Source: Pseudoalteromonas shioyasakiensis
GTDB taxonomy: Bacteria > Pseudomonadota > Gammaproteobacteria > Enterobacterales > Alteromonadaceae
Reading direction: 5' to 3'
Assembly: GCF_019134595.1 (NCBI RefSeq)
Contig: NZ_CP077770.1
Span: forward strand, 2,414,501 to 2,478,500
Length of the DNA stretch: 64,000 nucleotides
Shown here: in pieces, positions 56,253 through 64,000 of the stretch
Layout of the letters: each line of letters opens with the position of its first letter
How positions within the stretch are numbered: the stretch's first letter is position 1
Position numbers and translations under genes: made by a program
The notes under the pieces: model-generated
Database searches by the model: none
Told to the model about the DNA's origin: nothing
What the model saw: only the letters and a program-made list of their open reading frames with translations

Positions 56253-57287
56253 TTACTCGTCTTTAAAAATACCCACATACGTTGGTGATGTATTTGATTT
56301 ACTCGCACGGTACATGCCAGCGGTGTTAAACGGCAAGCTAATGTTACCTTTAGCATCAATGATGATCACACCGCCTGTGCCCCCTACAGGCATTAATACA
56401 TCGTGGATCACTTCGTTCCCCGCTTCCATAATGGTTTTACCTTGGTACTTTACGCGAGCGCAAATGTCAGCTGCCACATTGTAACGAATAAAGTACTCGC
56501 CATGGCCTGTCGCAGATACTGCACATGATTCATTTTCAGCAAAGGTACCTGCACCAATCACGGGTGCATCACCCACACGACCAAAGCGTTTTGCTGTCAT
56601 GCCACCTGTAGAAGTACCAGCGGCGATATTACCGTTTTTATCAAGTGCAACAGCACCAACAGTGCCCATTTTATAATTAACTGGCAAGGCTTTGTGTGCA
56701 GCTTGGTAGTCTTTGCTAGTGACTTTTTGTTTATCGAGCTTCTCTTTTGCTTTTAATAAGGCTTTGTAGCGATTTTCAGTATCGAATAGATTGTTTTCAA
56801 CCAGTGGCACGCCTTGAGTTTTTGCAAACTCTTCAGCACCTTGACCGCTGAGCATAACATGCACTGATTTTTCCATCACTAAGCGCGCTAGGTTAATTGG
56901 GTTTTCAATATGTTTAACCCCAGCAACAGCTCCTGCTTGGCGTGTACGACCATCCATAATCGATGCGTCAAGCTCATGTGCGCCGTCATAAGTATATACA
57001 GCACCGCGACCAGCGTTGAAATACGGCGAGTTCTCCAGCACATTAATTGCCGCAGTGATGGCATCTAGGCTCTCACCGCCCTTTTCGAGCACGGCATAGC
57101 CTGTTTCAACGGCTTCTTTTAGTTTTGCACGGTAAGCTTTTTCTTGTTCTGGCGTGAAGCGGCTTTTTTCGATCGTTCCTGCACCACCATGAATGGCGAT
57201 AGCAAAAGGTTGATCACTACTGTGGCTTAAAGTACTAAATGATAATGCGCTAATCGCAATGGCTGAGGTGAGTAATGTTTTTAGCAT
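56253..57287 (-). CDS. Isoaspartyl peptidase/L-asparaginase, secreted (Ntn-hydrolase)
   Basis: A 344-residue enzyme with a signal peptide (about 1-22, ALSFSTLSHS). FAIAIHGGAGTI is the N-terminal family signature, and autoprocessing would occur before the threonine of MGTVGAVALD, the nucleophile of the beta chain. TSTGGMTAKRFGRVGDAPVIGAGTFA forms the substrate pocket. The product would release aspartate from asparagine and isoaspartyl dipeptides in the periplasm. The ATG at 57287 was chosen since it gives an intact signal peptide. Confidence 0.9.
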   Translation of the reverse strand: MLKTLLTSAIAISALSFSTLSHSSDQPFAIAIHGGAGTIEKSRFTPEQEKAYRAKLKEAVETGYAVLEKGGESLDAITAAINVLENSPYFNAGRGAVYTYDGAHELDASIMDGRTRQAGAVAGVKHIENPINLARLVMEKSVHVMLSGQGAEEFAKTQGVPLVENNLFDTENRYKALLKAKEKLDKQKVTSKDYQAAHKALPVNYKMGTVGAVALDKNGNIAAGTSTGGMTAKRFGRVGDAPVIGAGTFAENESCAVSATGHGEYFIRYNVAADICARVKYQGKTIMEAGNEVIHDVLMPVGGTGGVIIIDAKGNISLPFNTAGMYRASKSNTSPTYVGIFKDE

Positions 57288-57371
57288 AAGGGCACTTATA
57301 TTTATTTTAGTTTGTAAGCCCAATGTGAATAATTCGGCGCTGCATTTCAAGCTTTAACCGATGAAAGAAAC

Positions 57372-57399
57372 AAAAAAAGCGCCAAATGGCGCTTTTTTT
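57372..57399. terminator. Terminator hairpin downstream of the SapC gene
   Basis: Arms AAAAAAAGCGCC and GGCGCTTTTTTT around AAAT, lying 14 bp beyond the SapC stop on the - strand. Confidence 0.9.
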
Positions 57400-57412
57400 C
57401 AGCAGTTTAAAA

Positions 57413-58117
57413 TTAAGCTTGAGCTGCTTTTAAACGTGCTAAACGTGCTACTTGGTGAGTAGACGTTAAGAAAGAGTAGATAGGTGCTAAGTAGCCACGC
57501 TTGCGAAGCTCTAAGAACTCTTCATCACTTAGTGAGTTAAGTTTTTTCTCATCAACAAGGTAAATACCGTTGATGTCTTTTTTCTCACCTTTGATTTCTA
57601 CAGTTAGCGTTTGCGCTACTAGTAGTTCTTTGTCTGCAAGGAACTTAGTGAATGCTTCAGTTACTTGAGAGAACTCGATGAAAGAAACAAGTGCTTCTTT
57701 ACGACGCTTAAGGTACTCAGTTTCTTCACCGTTTTCGAAAAGTGCATTACCTGTTTCTTCGCTTACAAGTGGGCTTGCTTCATCGATTACGATACCAAAT
57801 TGGTCAGCTTCTGGGTGCTTAACAAGACCAAGTGGGTAACGAGTCATAGACATAGGTGCAAATGCAGCTGTCCATTTGTCGTCTTGAATGAAAAGGTTCT
57901 CGCCTGGCTCTAGACCAAATAAAGCAACTGCTTGGAATTGACCTGATTCGTTGTTTTTAACAAATGCCATTGGGAATTCATTTGCGATGCGTGCAAATTC
58001 GTGTGCAACCACAGGTACTAAGTGCTGAGTTTTCATGAACTCAATGTTGATGCCATTTTGAATTTTAGTGTTGGCATGTTTTTCGTTATGTAAAGGCTGT
58101 ACTTGTTGCTCCGCCAT
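57413..58117 (-). CDS. SapC family protein
   Basis: A 234-residue soluble protein with the SapC (PF07277) pattern: HLVPVVAHEFARIANEFPMAFVKN, ALFGLEPGENLFI and YPLGLVKHPEADQFGIVIDE. The family name comes from Campylobacter S-layer genes, but in Alteromonadales and related groups such proteins accompany TonB receptors and tryptophan-halogenase-like proteins, as here. The role is unknown. It has no signal peptide. It is single, with its promoter in the 240-bp gap towards the DUF6445-like gene. Confidence 0.85.
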   Translation of the reverse strand: MAEQQVQPLHNEKHANTKIQNGINIEFMKTQHLVPVVAHEFARIANEFPMAFVKNNESGQFQAVALFGLEPGENLFIQDDKWTAAFAPMSMTRYPLGLVKHPEADQFGIVIDEASPLVSEETGNALFENGEETEYLKRRKEALVSFIEFSQVTEAFTKFLADKELLVAQTLTVEIKGEKKDINGIYLVDEKKLNSLSDEEFLELRKRGYLAPIYSFLTSTHQVARLARLKAAQA

Positions 58118-58360
58118 GATACTGCTCCATTAATTTTATAATATGTTTTTGCTGTTAGTGCCCAAAGCCTAAAGGTTTTGGCAACAAAAAGGAAGTGAAA
58201 ATTTTGTGGCAGTTTGTACATTATAAATTAACAAATTTACCTACATTACCAATCAACCCCAAATGATGAAAAAACAAGCTCTAAGCAAGTAAATATTATC
58301 ACGCATAAGCCACTATTTTTGTTAGTATATTCAAAAATTATGGGAAGAATGAGGCAAACA

Positions 58361-59071
58361 ATGGAAGGCTATCAATTAAATAAAGACTATAAAGTAAGCC
58401 AAGTGTTTATTGGTGAAATTAATGAATCCGTTATTATTGTTGATAACTTTTTACACAGCCTTGAGCCTATTTATCAATTTGCCACAGATACGGCCTATTT
58501 CCAGCCTTTTGGCAGCGATGGCACACTCTACCCAGGCAAACGAGATGAAATGCCTGCGCCTTACTACCGAGCTTTTGAGCAGCTACTTAATGAACTTTTA
58601 GAGCAAGGAATCATTACAAGCGGCGAAAATAATTTATATCTTCACCGCTGTAAGCTTTCATTAGTTACTCAAAATGCGGATGAATTAAATACCTTGCAGC
58701 GTATACCACATATTGATTCAACGGATGATAAAACATTTGCAGCAGTGCATTATTTGTCAGATAAAGAATGGGGCGGCACAGGCATATACAAATACCTGCC
58801 CGACAACATCATTAAAGTGACAGCTGATAACCAAAATAGCGTGCATAAAATGATTGCTGATACAGAAAAGCACAGCGCAACTCATCAAGGCTATTTAAAT
58901 GAAACAACAGCGCTTTTTGAAAAAGTGGTGGATATTGAAGCGAAGATCAATAGGCTCGTAATTTATAAGAGCAACCTACTACATAGCGCAGCTCTTTTTA
59001 ATCACAAAAAGTACAGCAATGATCTAAATAACAGCCGTTTATCTATCTCTTCGTTTTTTAGAATTAGCTAA
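58361..59071 (+). CDS. DUF6445-like protein (2OG-dioxygenase-like fold)
   Basis: A 236-residue protein. The ATG at 58361 is chosen because GAGG lies 6 bases upstream. Residues such as IPHIDSTDDKTFAAVHYLSD, EWGGTGIYKYLP and RLVIYKSNLLHSAA form an H-x-D ... H layout typical of double-stranded beta-helix 2-oxoglutarate/iron oxygenases. Members of this group are found with SapC and tryptophan halogenases near TonB receptors. The substrate is unknown; I assign the family with moderate confidence. Confidence 0.68.
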   Translation: MEGYQLNKDYKVSQVFIGEINESVIIVDNFLHSLEPIYQFATDTAYFQPFGSDGTLYPGKRDEMPAPYYRAFEQLLNELLEQGIITSGENNLYLHRCKLSLVTQNADELNTLQRIPHIDSTDDKTFAAVHYLSDKEWGGTGIYKYLPDNIIKVTADNQNSVHKMIADTEKHSATHQGYLNETTALFEKVVDIEAKINRLVIYKSNLLHSAALFNHKKYSNDLNNSRLSISSFFRIS

Positions 59072-59096
59072 GCTGGCTAACACTTTTTAGCCAGCT
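59071..59096. terminator. Terminator hairpin between DUF6445-like and halogenase genes
   Basis: AGCTGGCTAA and TTAGCCAGCT flank a 6-base loop rich in T, between convergent genes. Confidence 0.75.
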
Positions 59097-59108
59097 CAGT
59101 TAATAAAA

Positions 59109-60620
59109 TTAGTACTTCTGTAAGCCAAATTTCTTTATTTTATTTAACAACTCTCTGTGCTTAGGTAACTCGCTTAATAACTGCTTAACGCGCTGCTGTT
59201 TAAATTCAGCAACTTGTTGATTGTCGCTCTGCTTAGATTGCTGTTTGGCAGGTAGATAATGCATACCAAACAATACATATAAATAGTTTTCTAAGTCGAA
59301 CAAATCGAACTTACTGGCAAAGTCTTCACGTACTGGTGTAAAGCGCTGCCAGCGTGCTAGGTTATTTTTTAGTTTGTCTGATAACTGGTCGGCTTTTTTG
59401 TTATCACGCCAAAAGGCTGAATCAGTTCTATCCGAAATACAGTAATGCATTTTTATAAAATCGAACGTTTGTTGCCATACATAATTCACCTGCTGATTGT
59501 AATCATCTGCAACTAAGTTAATGTCATCTCGAGTACGCGGAAAACGCTTTGCTAATAACCCCGCAGAAAAGTCTGCAATTAAGATGGCAGTTGCTTCAAG
59601 TGGCTCAACAAATCCTTGCGACAAGCCTATAGCGACACAGTTTTTGTGCCACATCTTTTCTCTGTGCCCTACTTTCATCGGGATCTTTCTTGGCGTTAAG
59701 TGCTCAAATTTATTACCTAAATAATGATGCAATTTAGCGTGTGCTTGCTCATCGCTCATATACTTAGATGAATAAACAAACCCCACTCCTCTTCGCTCTG
59801 TGAGCGCAATATCCCAGATCCAACCGGCTTGGTGTGCCGTAGCAATAGTGTAAGGCGGTATTTCATCATCGCTTTGTGTCGGTACTTGCAATGTGATTGC
59901 AGTATCAGTTAATAAACTAGCTGATTTATCAACAAAACCCACCCCTAGTTTTTGCCCAATAAAGGCAGCCGAAAAACCGGAGCAATCAATAATAAAGTCA
60001 AACTCTAAGGCGTTACCTTCTGAGTCGATTAGGTGTGTAATAAAACCTTGCTCATCACAGCTGACATCTTTAATTTCTGCAAACAGGTGTTTTACAGCAA
60101 AATGTTGCGTGGCATGGCTTCCTAAGAATGCAGCAAACTTTTTAGCATCAAAATGATAGGCATACCCGTTTATACCTGCATATTGAGGTGTCGCAATTGT
60201 TTTCGGTGCTAGGTTATTTTCACAACACGCATGTTGCTTAGAAACAAAGTCTGCGTAATCATTACCGTTACCCTCAGCAAGCCACTGCTGCGTTAACTCC
60301 TCACCGAATATATGTGGGTGATCAAATAAATGATGGTAAAAGTTAGCACCATGTTTGTGTTTATCTAGCCAATTTACAAACTTGATTGACTGTTTAAAAG
60401 TAACATCACATTCATTGATAAAGTCACTTTCACTGATACCAAACTTTTGCAAAGAGTTGCGCATCGAAGGAACAGTACCTTCACCGACACCTATGCTGGC
60501 AATATTAGGAGACTCGATTAACGTTATCTCAATGCCACTTTGCAAAAGCGCATGACCCAAATGGTTAGCGGCTAACCAACCTGCGGTTCCGCCACCAACA
60601 ATTGCGATTTTTTTTATCAT
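59109..60620 (-). CDS. Flavin-dependent tryptophan-halogenase family protein
   Basis: A 503-residue FAD enzyme. IAIVGGGTAGW is the GxGxxG dinucleotide motif, followed by IGVGEGTVPSMR and a conserved lysine in VTFKQSIKFVNW at the position of the chloramine-forming lysine. The WIWDI segment replaces the strict WxWxIP halogenase motif (Trp-x-Trp present, no IP). Such proteins occur as duplicated accessory genes in carbohydrate-uptake clusters of Alteromonadales and Caulobacter without a known halogenated product. The ATG at 60620 gives MIKKIAIVGGG. It lies 19 bp from a repeat element. Confidence 0.85.
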   Translation of the reverse strand: MIKKIAIVGGGTAGWLAANHLGHALLQSGIEITLIESPNIASIGVGEGTVPSMRNSLQKFGISESDFINECDVTFKQSIKFVNWLDKHKHGANFYHHLFDHPHIFGEELTQQWLAEGNGNDYADFVSKQHACCENNLAPKTIATPQYAGINGYAYHFDAKKFAAFLGSHATQHFAVKHLFAEIKDVSCDEQGFITHLIDSEGNALEFDFIIDCSGFSAAFIGQKLGVGFVDKSASLLTDTAITLQVPTQSDDEIPPYTIATAHQAGWIWDIALTERRGVGFVYSSKYMSDEQAHAKLHHYLGNKFEHLTPRKIPMKVGHREKMWHKNCVAIGLSQGFVEPLEATAILIADFSAGLLAKRFPRTRDDINLVADDYNQQVNYVWQQTFDFIKMHYCISDRTDSAFWRDNKKADQLSDKLKNNLARWQRFTPVREDFASKFDLFDLENYLYVLFGMHYLPAKQQSKQSDNQQVAEFKQQRVKQLLSELPKHRELLNKIKKFGLQKY

Positions 60621-60639
60621 TTTTACTCGCCCACTTTTT

Positions 60640-60848
60640 ATACCAATTCGCTTAATTAAATGGTCTATTTTGAGGCAATAAAACCTCGTTGATAACAAAG
60701 CAAAAATTTCGTTATTTAGTTGTTCTCGGCAATTGCTCCTGCATTGCTCTACCTTCTGCATCCATGCAGTCGTAAATCAGAAATTTTTAACGCAGGTAGC
60801 GACAGGTTTAATCCCTCAAAATAACTAAGTATTATTGCGGATTGGTAT
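60640..60848. mobile_element. MITE-like intergenic repeat with imperfect terminal inverted repeats
   Basis: Both ends begin ATACCAAT[T/C]CGC when read inwards, and the similarity continues for about 36 bases to TATTTTGAGG on each side. No open reading frame is inside. Such palindromic elements of about 200 bp, mobilised in trans, are frequent between genes of Pseudoalteromonas-type genomes. It fills nearly all of the space between the halogenase start and the TonB-receptor terminator. Confidence 0.75.
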
Positions 60849-60856
60849 TACTCACA

Positions 60857-60882
60857 AAAAAGCCCAGTGCGAGCTGGGCTTT
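60857..60882 (-). terminator. Rho-independent terminator of the TonB receptor gene
   Basis: On the - strand AAAGCCCAG and CTGGGCTTT flank a six-base loop, followed by a TTTTTT run. It separates the receptor transcript from the halogenase gene. Confidence 0.88.
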
Positions 60883-60906
60883 CTTAATTTCGTTATCTAA
60901 ATAAAC

Positions 60907-63501
60907 TTAGAAACGTAGTGATACACCTAGCTTGTAGCGTGCTTCACCTTCAAAGCTCCATGCTGGGTAGCCGTTACGAAGCTCAGGAACTACTTCTGCA
61001 TCAGAAGGAGCAACACCGATTTGTACGCTGTCTTCTTCAGTTAAGTTAACAGCTTCAAACGTTACGTCAATGTTATCAGTTACGCTGTAGTTAGCACTGA
61101 AATCAAGCGTACCGTATGATTGGTGCTCACGGTTACCGTAGAAACCAGGAAGCTCACGGATCATGTACTCTGAACGCCAGTTATAAGCTAAACGTGCTGA
61201 GTAAGTATCTGTTTCATAGTAACCCACTAAGTTCACAGTATGCTTAGACGAATCTGAGAATAATGGGATCATATCTGGGTAGTTTTCAGCTTCTGATGGT
61301 GCATCTACGAATGTGTAGTTTGCTGAGTAACCAAAGCCACTGTCAAAGCCATCTTGAATTTGTAGCTCGATACCTTCGATTTGGCCACCACTTGCATTAA
61401 GCTTAGTCGATAGCGTCCAGTTATCACCTTGAGTATCTGGGTCTACAACACCGATTTGTTGATTCAAGATTTGGCTTGAAGTAACAAATGATGTGATGTC
61501 TTTGAAGAAGTAAGTTGCACTTACCATACCGTCACCATCAAAGTACCACTCGATACCTAAATCAGCTTGAGTTGCTTTGAATGGGTTAAGGCCTACGTTA
61601 CCTTTAGTTAGTACTTCGTTATTTGCTGTACCATCAGCGTAACCTGCAAAAGATGATGCTGAGAACATATCTGTGTAGTTAGGACGAGCAATAACTTGTG
61701 CTGCAGAGGTACGTAAAATTACATCTTCAGCTAAATCGAAAGCGATATTGATGCTAGGTAATACGTCGTTGTAGCTCGCTTTATCTGTGCTTAGTGAGCT
61801 TTCGTACTCACCATTTGCAAAACCGTAGTAATCTGATTCTGCATCTGTAGAGATATAACGTAAACCGAAGTTACCGCGGATAGATTCTGCAGAGAACTCA
61901 GCCATTGCGTAAACTGCGAAGTTTTCCTCTTCGATTGTACCGTAACCTGAGCGGTATACAGCTGAATCATTATCGAAGCTTGCAATTGCAGCACGTGCAT
62001 CAGCTACCATTTTGTCAAAATCTGGCTCAGGTAAAGTGAAACCTGCACCTGATGACATTGTACCTGAGTAGTAAGTCTCACCATCACCACTTGGTAATGT
62101 ATCAACTAAAGTAGTTGAGTAAGTCTCTTGTTTTACTTCATGGTCAGCCCAGCGGAAACCTGTTTTGATTGCTGTGATAGCACCAAAATCAACAGGGAAT
62201 GAAAGGTCTAACTGTGCGTAAGTTTCTTCATCTGTGTTAGGTTGCTTTTTAAGTGCCCAACCAGCTGGAGATAATGGACCTGCAAAATCTGATGGTTCAA
62301 AGTATTTGTTATTGATATCAATTTTGATCACATCACCAGTCGCATCATAAGTACCTGCATAATCAGATGGAACACCAATGAAGTTACCGTAGTTTGCAGT
62401 TAGGTCTGTACCACCTTCTGATTCAGTTGTACCGAAACGACCTTTTAATGTGAAGTTTTCACCTTCGTATTTAAGGCTGAAATCAGCTGTGTCAGATGAC
62501 ATGCTTGCGATACGCGCCCAAGTTTGAGTCCAACCTGGATTTGCACCTTCACCAGTACGACGGTAGAAAGTACATGTACCTGATGCATTTGTTTGCTCAC
62601 AAGCTGCTTCTTTGTCGTCAGGGAACATTACGAAGTTTGAGGTATTTGCATTGTTTGCATCTAACTCAAGGCTCATAATGTTTAAACCTAGCTCTAGGTT
62701 TTCTGTAGGACGATACTGGAAAGTTGCATTTAATGCTGTACGCTCACGCTCTTGTTGGAACGTAGTAGGAACAATATCACCCCAACCGATCAGTGATTCG
62801 ATACCGTTACGTTGGTAGTTTGTTTCAGCCCAAGATACTGAACCTAATAAACCGAATGTTTCTTCGTCATTTTTCCAGCTAAATAAACCAGAAACTTGAG
62901 GGTCTGTTTCTTCAGAGATTGTGCCGTAATCGCCTTTTACACTTAAGAAAGTCGTACCTGCGTCAAGATCAAGTGGCTTACGAGTGTTAACAATAACAGT
63001 ACCACCAACACCACCTTCTACAACGTCAGCTTGAGAAGATTTATAAACTTGGATTTCACCAACTAGTTCAGGTGGTAAAAGCGTGTAGTTGAAGCTACGG
63101 TCGATTGATTGTTGGTCATACCAACCTGTAGATGCAACAGTTTGACCGTTTAAAAGTGTGCGTGTTAATTGGCTTGATGCACCACGAATAGACACTTGCT
63201 GACCTTGACCGAATTGACGGTTAACGGCAACACCTGAAATACGACCAAGTGCTTCACCTACATCGCCATCAGGAAATTTACCGATGTCTTCTGCAGAAAC
63301 AGCATCGACAACGCTGTCAGAGAAGCGCTTAGTATTCATTGAAGCTTCAAGTGAACGGCGAATACCGCGAACTTCAATTACTTCAACATCTTCTTGAACT
63401 TTAGTTTCTTCTGCTGCGTATGCAGCGCCAGTGAACCCAGCACTCATTACGAGGCCGATATTAACTGCTAATAAGCTTTTCTTAAAATTTTTAGCTAACA
63501 C
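60907..63501 (-). CDS. TonB-dependent outer-membrane receptor
   Basis: An 864-residue receptor. A GTG start is used (AGGGG lies 9 bases before it and no in-frame ATG fits). The signal peptide covers about 1-29 (ending AAYA), followed by the TonB box/plug region with VEVRGIRRSLEASMN, VNRQFGQGQQVSIRGAS and NTRKPLD, then a 22-strand barrel ending in the aromatic YKLGVSLRF. The RRSLEAS...KR start is typical of the carbohydrate-type TonB receptors (SusC-independent, IPR010104 group). Two palindromes upstream suggest control by a LacI-family regulator. The substrate is possibly N-acetylglucosamine oligosaccharides. Confidence 0.92.
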   Translation of the reverse strand: MLAKNFKKSLLAVNIGLVMSAGFTGAAYAAEETKVQEDVEVIEVRGIRRSLEASMNTKRFSDSVVDAVSAEDIGKFPDGDVGEALGRISGVAVNRQFGQGQQVSIRGASSQLTRTLLNGQTVASTGWYDQQSIDRSFNYTLLPPELVGEIQVYKSSQADVVEGGVGGTVIVNTRKPLDLDAGTTFLSVKGDYGTISEETDPQVSGLFSWKNDEETFGLLGSVSWAETNYQRNGIESLIGWGDIVPTTFQQERERTALNATFQYRPTENLELGLNIMSLELDANNANTSNFVMFPDDKEAACEQTNASGTCTFYRRTGEGANPGWTQTWARIASMSSDTADFSLKYEGENFTLKGRFGTTESEGGTDLTANYGNFIGVPSDYAGTYDATGDVIKIDINNKYFEPSDFAGPLSPAGWALKKQPNTDEETYAQLDLSFPVDFGAITAIKTGFRWADHEVKQETYSTTLVDTLPSGDGETYYSGTMSSGAGFTLPEPDFDKMVADARAAIASFDNDSAVYRSGYGTIEEENFAVYAMAEFSAESIRGNFGLRYISTDAESDYYGFANGEYESSLSTDKASYNDVLPSINIAFDLAEDVILRTSAAQVIARPNYTDMFSASSFAGYADGTANNEVLTKGNVGLNPFKATQADLGIEWYFDGDGMVSATYFFKDITSFVTSSQILNQQIGVVDPDTQGDNWTLSTKLNASGGQIEGIELQIQDGFDSGFGYSANYTFVDAPSEAENYPDMIPLFSDSSKHTVNLVGYYETDTYSARLAYNWRSEYMIRELPGFYGNREHQSYGTLDFSANYSVTDNIDVTFEAVNLTEEDSVQIGVAPSDAEVVPELRNGYPAWSFEGEARYKLGVSLRF

Positions 63502-63556
63502 AGGATTCCCCTTGAATCATTTTGTTGGTTTTTTATATCACTTCTGCCCAGTGATG

Positions 63557-63572
63557 ATGACAACGCTGTCAT
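63557..63572. promoter_or_regulatory. NagR-like LacI-family operator, copy 1
   Basis: ATGACAACGCTGTCAT is a palindrome of the form ATGACA-RCGY-TGTCAT, like the operator attributed to NagR in Shewanella and relatives. It lies 55 bp upstream of the TonB-receptor start. Confidence 0.65.
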
Positions 63573-63986
63573 CTAGTAACAAACCATACACTCTAAATTA
63601 CATTTGTGCTACATCTTTTTGGTTAATTTGTGCAAAAAATTTACAACGAAATAATCAAGTAATTGATATAACTAATATTTAATATTGAGTTTTTAAGAAT
63701 TGTTACAAATAAACGGCGCAAATATAGCATGAGTGATATTGCAGATGAAAAGACCAAAAGGATGAGTTTTTGAAATTTGCTAAAAATTACATGTGTTTTT
63801 GTAAGCTTTAGTTTCCATTGGGTGTTTATTAACCATAACTAAAAGTTATATAAAACCTGTTATCTAACAATAAATTAGCTTAGTAAACTAACCTATTTCT
63901 AAAAGCACGCTGTCATGTTCAAATTATTTTTAACTTTTTCTGGGCAGAATGAGTTAAAGGGGGTGTTGCAAATAACAATCAATAAC

Positions 63987-64000
63987 AATGACAGCGTTGT
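63987..64000. promoter_or_regulatory. NagR-like operator, copy 2, truncated by the window end
   Basis: AATGACAGCGTTGT at the very end of the window matches the same palindrome up to the last two or three bases, which lie outside. It is 430 bp from copy 1, suggesting regulation of a divergent gene or looping. A half-site ACGCTGTCAT lies between them at 63907-63916. Confidence 0.6.

Overview
The window reads as chromosomal DNA of a marine gammaproteobacterium of the order Alteromonadales, most likely Pseudoalteromonas or a close relative. This rests on gene order and protein character (AT-rich DNA, an rnfABCDGE-nth operon, zipA-ligA beside smc, truC-flavodoxin-yqcC, queF/syd, and a TonB-receptor/tryptophan-halogenase/SapC group); no database was searched. 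There is no prophage, insertion sequence with a transposase, CRISPR array or rRNA operon.

Layout. 1-9.5 kb: housekeeping genes, with a dinG-yfcA-priC-HDAC string, comFB-rsmS, a DMT exporter and a PspB-like protein on the + strand, then two methyltransferases, uvrB and a MATE pump on the - strand. 9.5-11 kb: a long gene-free stretch with a paired DnaA-box palindrome and four identical tRNA-Asn genes. 11-20.2 kb: a degenerate GGDEF-EAL (CsrD/LapD-like) protein, the complete Rnf electron-transport operon with a strongly repetitive RnfC tail, and nth. 20-31 kb: secreted S10 peptidase, PLP decarboxylase, gloA, a solute-binding-protein/hybrid-kinase pair and an ABC-2 export system. 31.3-34.6 kb: two large tRNA arrays, seven tRNA-Glu plus tRNA-Ala (- strand) and nine tRNA-Val (+ strand), both containing decayed tRNA relics inside tandem duplications. 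34.7-39.7 kb: a second solute-binding-protein/hybrid-kinase pair, preceded by a REC-TPR protein lacking its phospho-acceptor. 39.7-56 kb: housekeeping genes (msrB, ligA, zipA, smc, a TrmH-type methyltransferase, truC, yqcC, syd, queF and several conserved DUF genes). 56-64 kb: asparaginase, SapC, a DUF6445-like protein, a flavin-dependent tryptophan-halogenase family protein and a TonB-dependent receptor.

The most interesting element is in the gap at 51.8-52.4 kb, which has no protein gene. Its - strand encodes what looks like a CsrB-family CsrA-sequestering RNA of about 410 nt, with about 20 GGA motifs, several of them in hairpin loops, and a rho-independent terminator. About 150 bp upstream is an 18-bp palindrome of the GacA/UvrY type. 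The same window holds a CsrD-like protein (11.2-13.1 kb), so two parts of a Csr circuit may be present.

The second is a pair of ATGACA-RCGY-TGTCAT palindromes upstream of the TonB receptor. These resemble LacI-family NagR operators and suggest that the receptor and its halogenase/SapC neighbours belong to an amino-sugar (chitin) uptake regulon.
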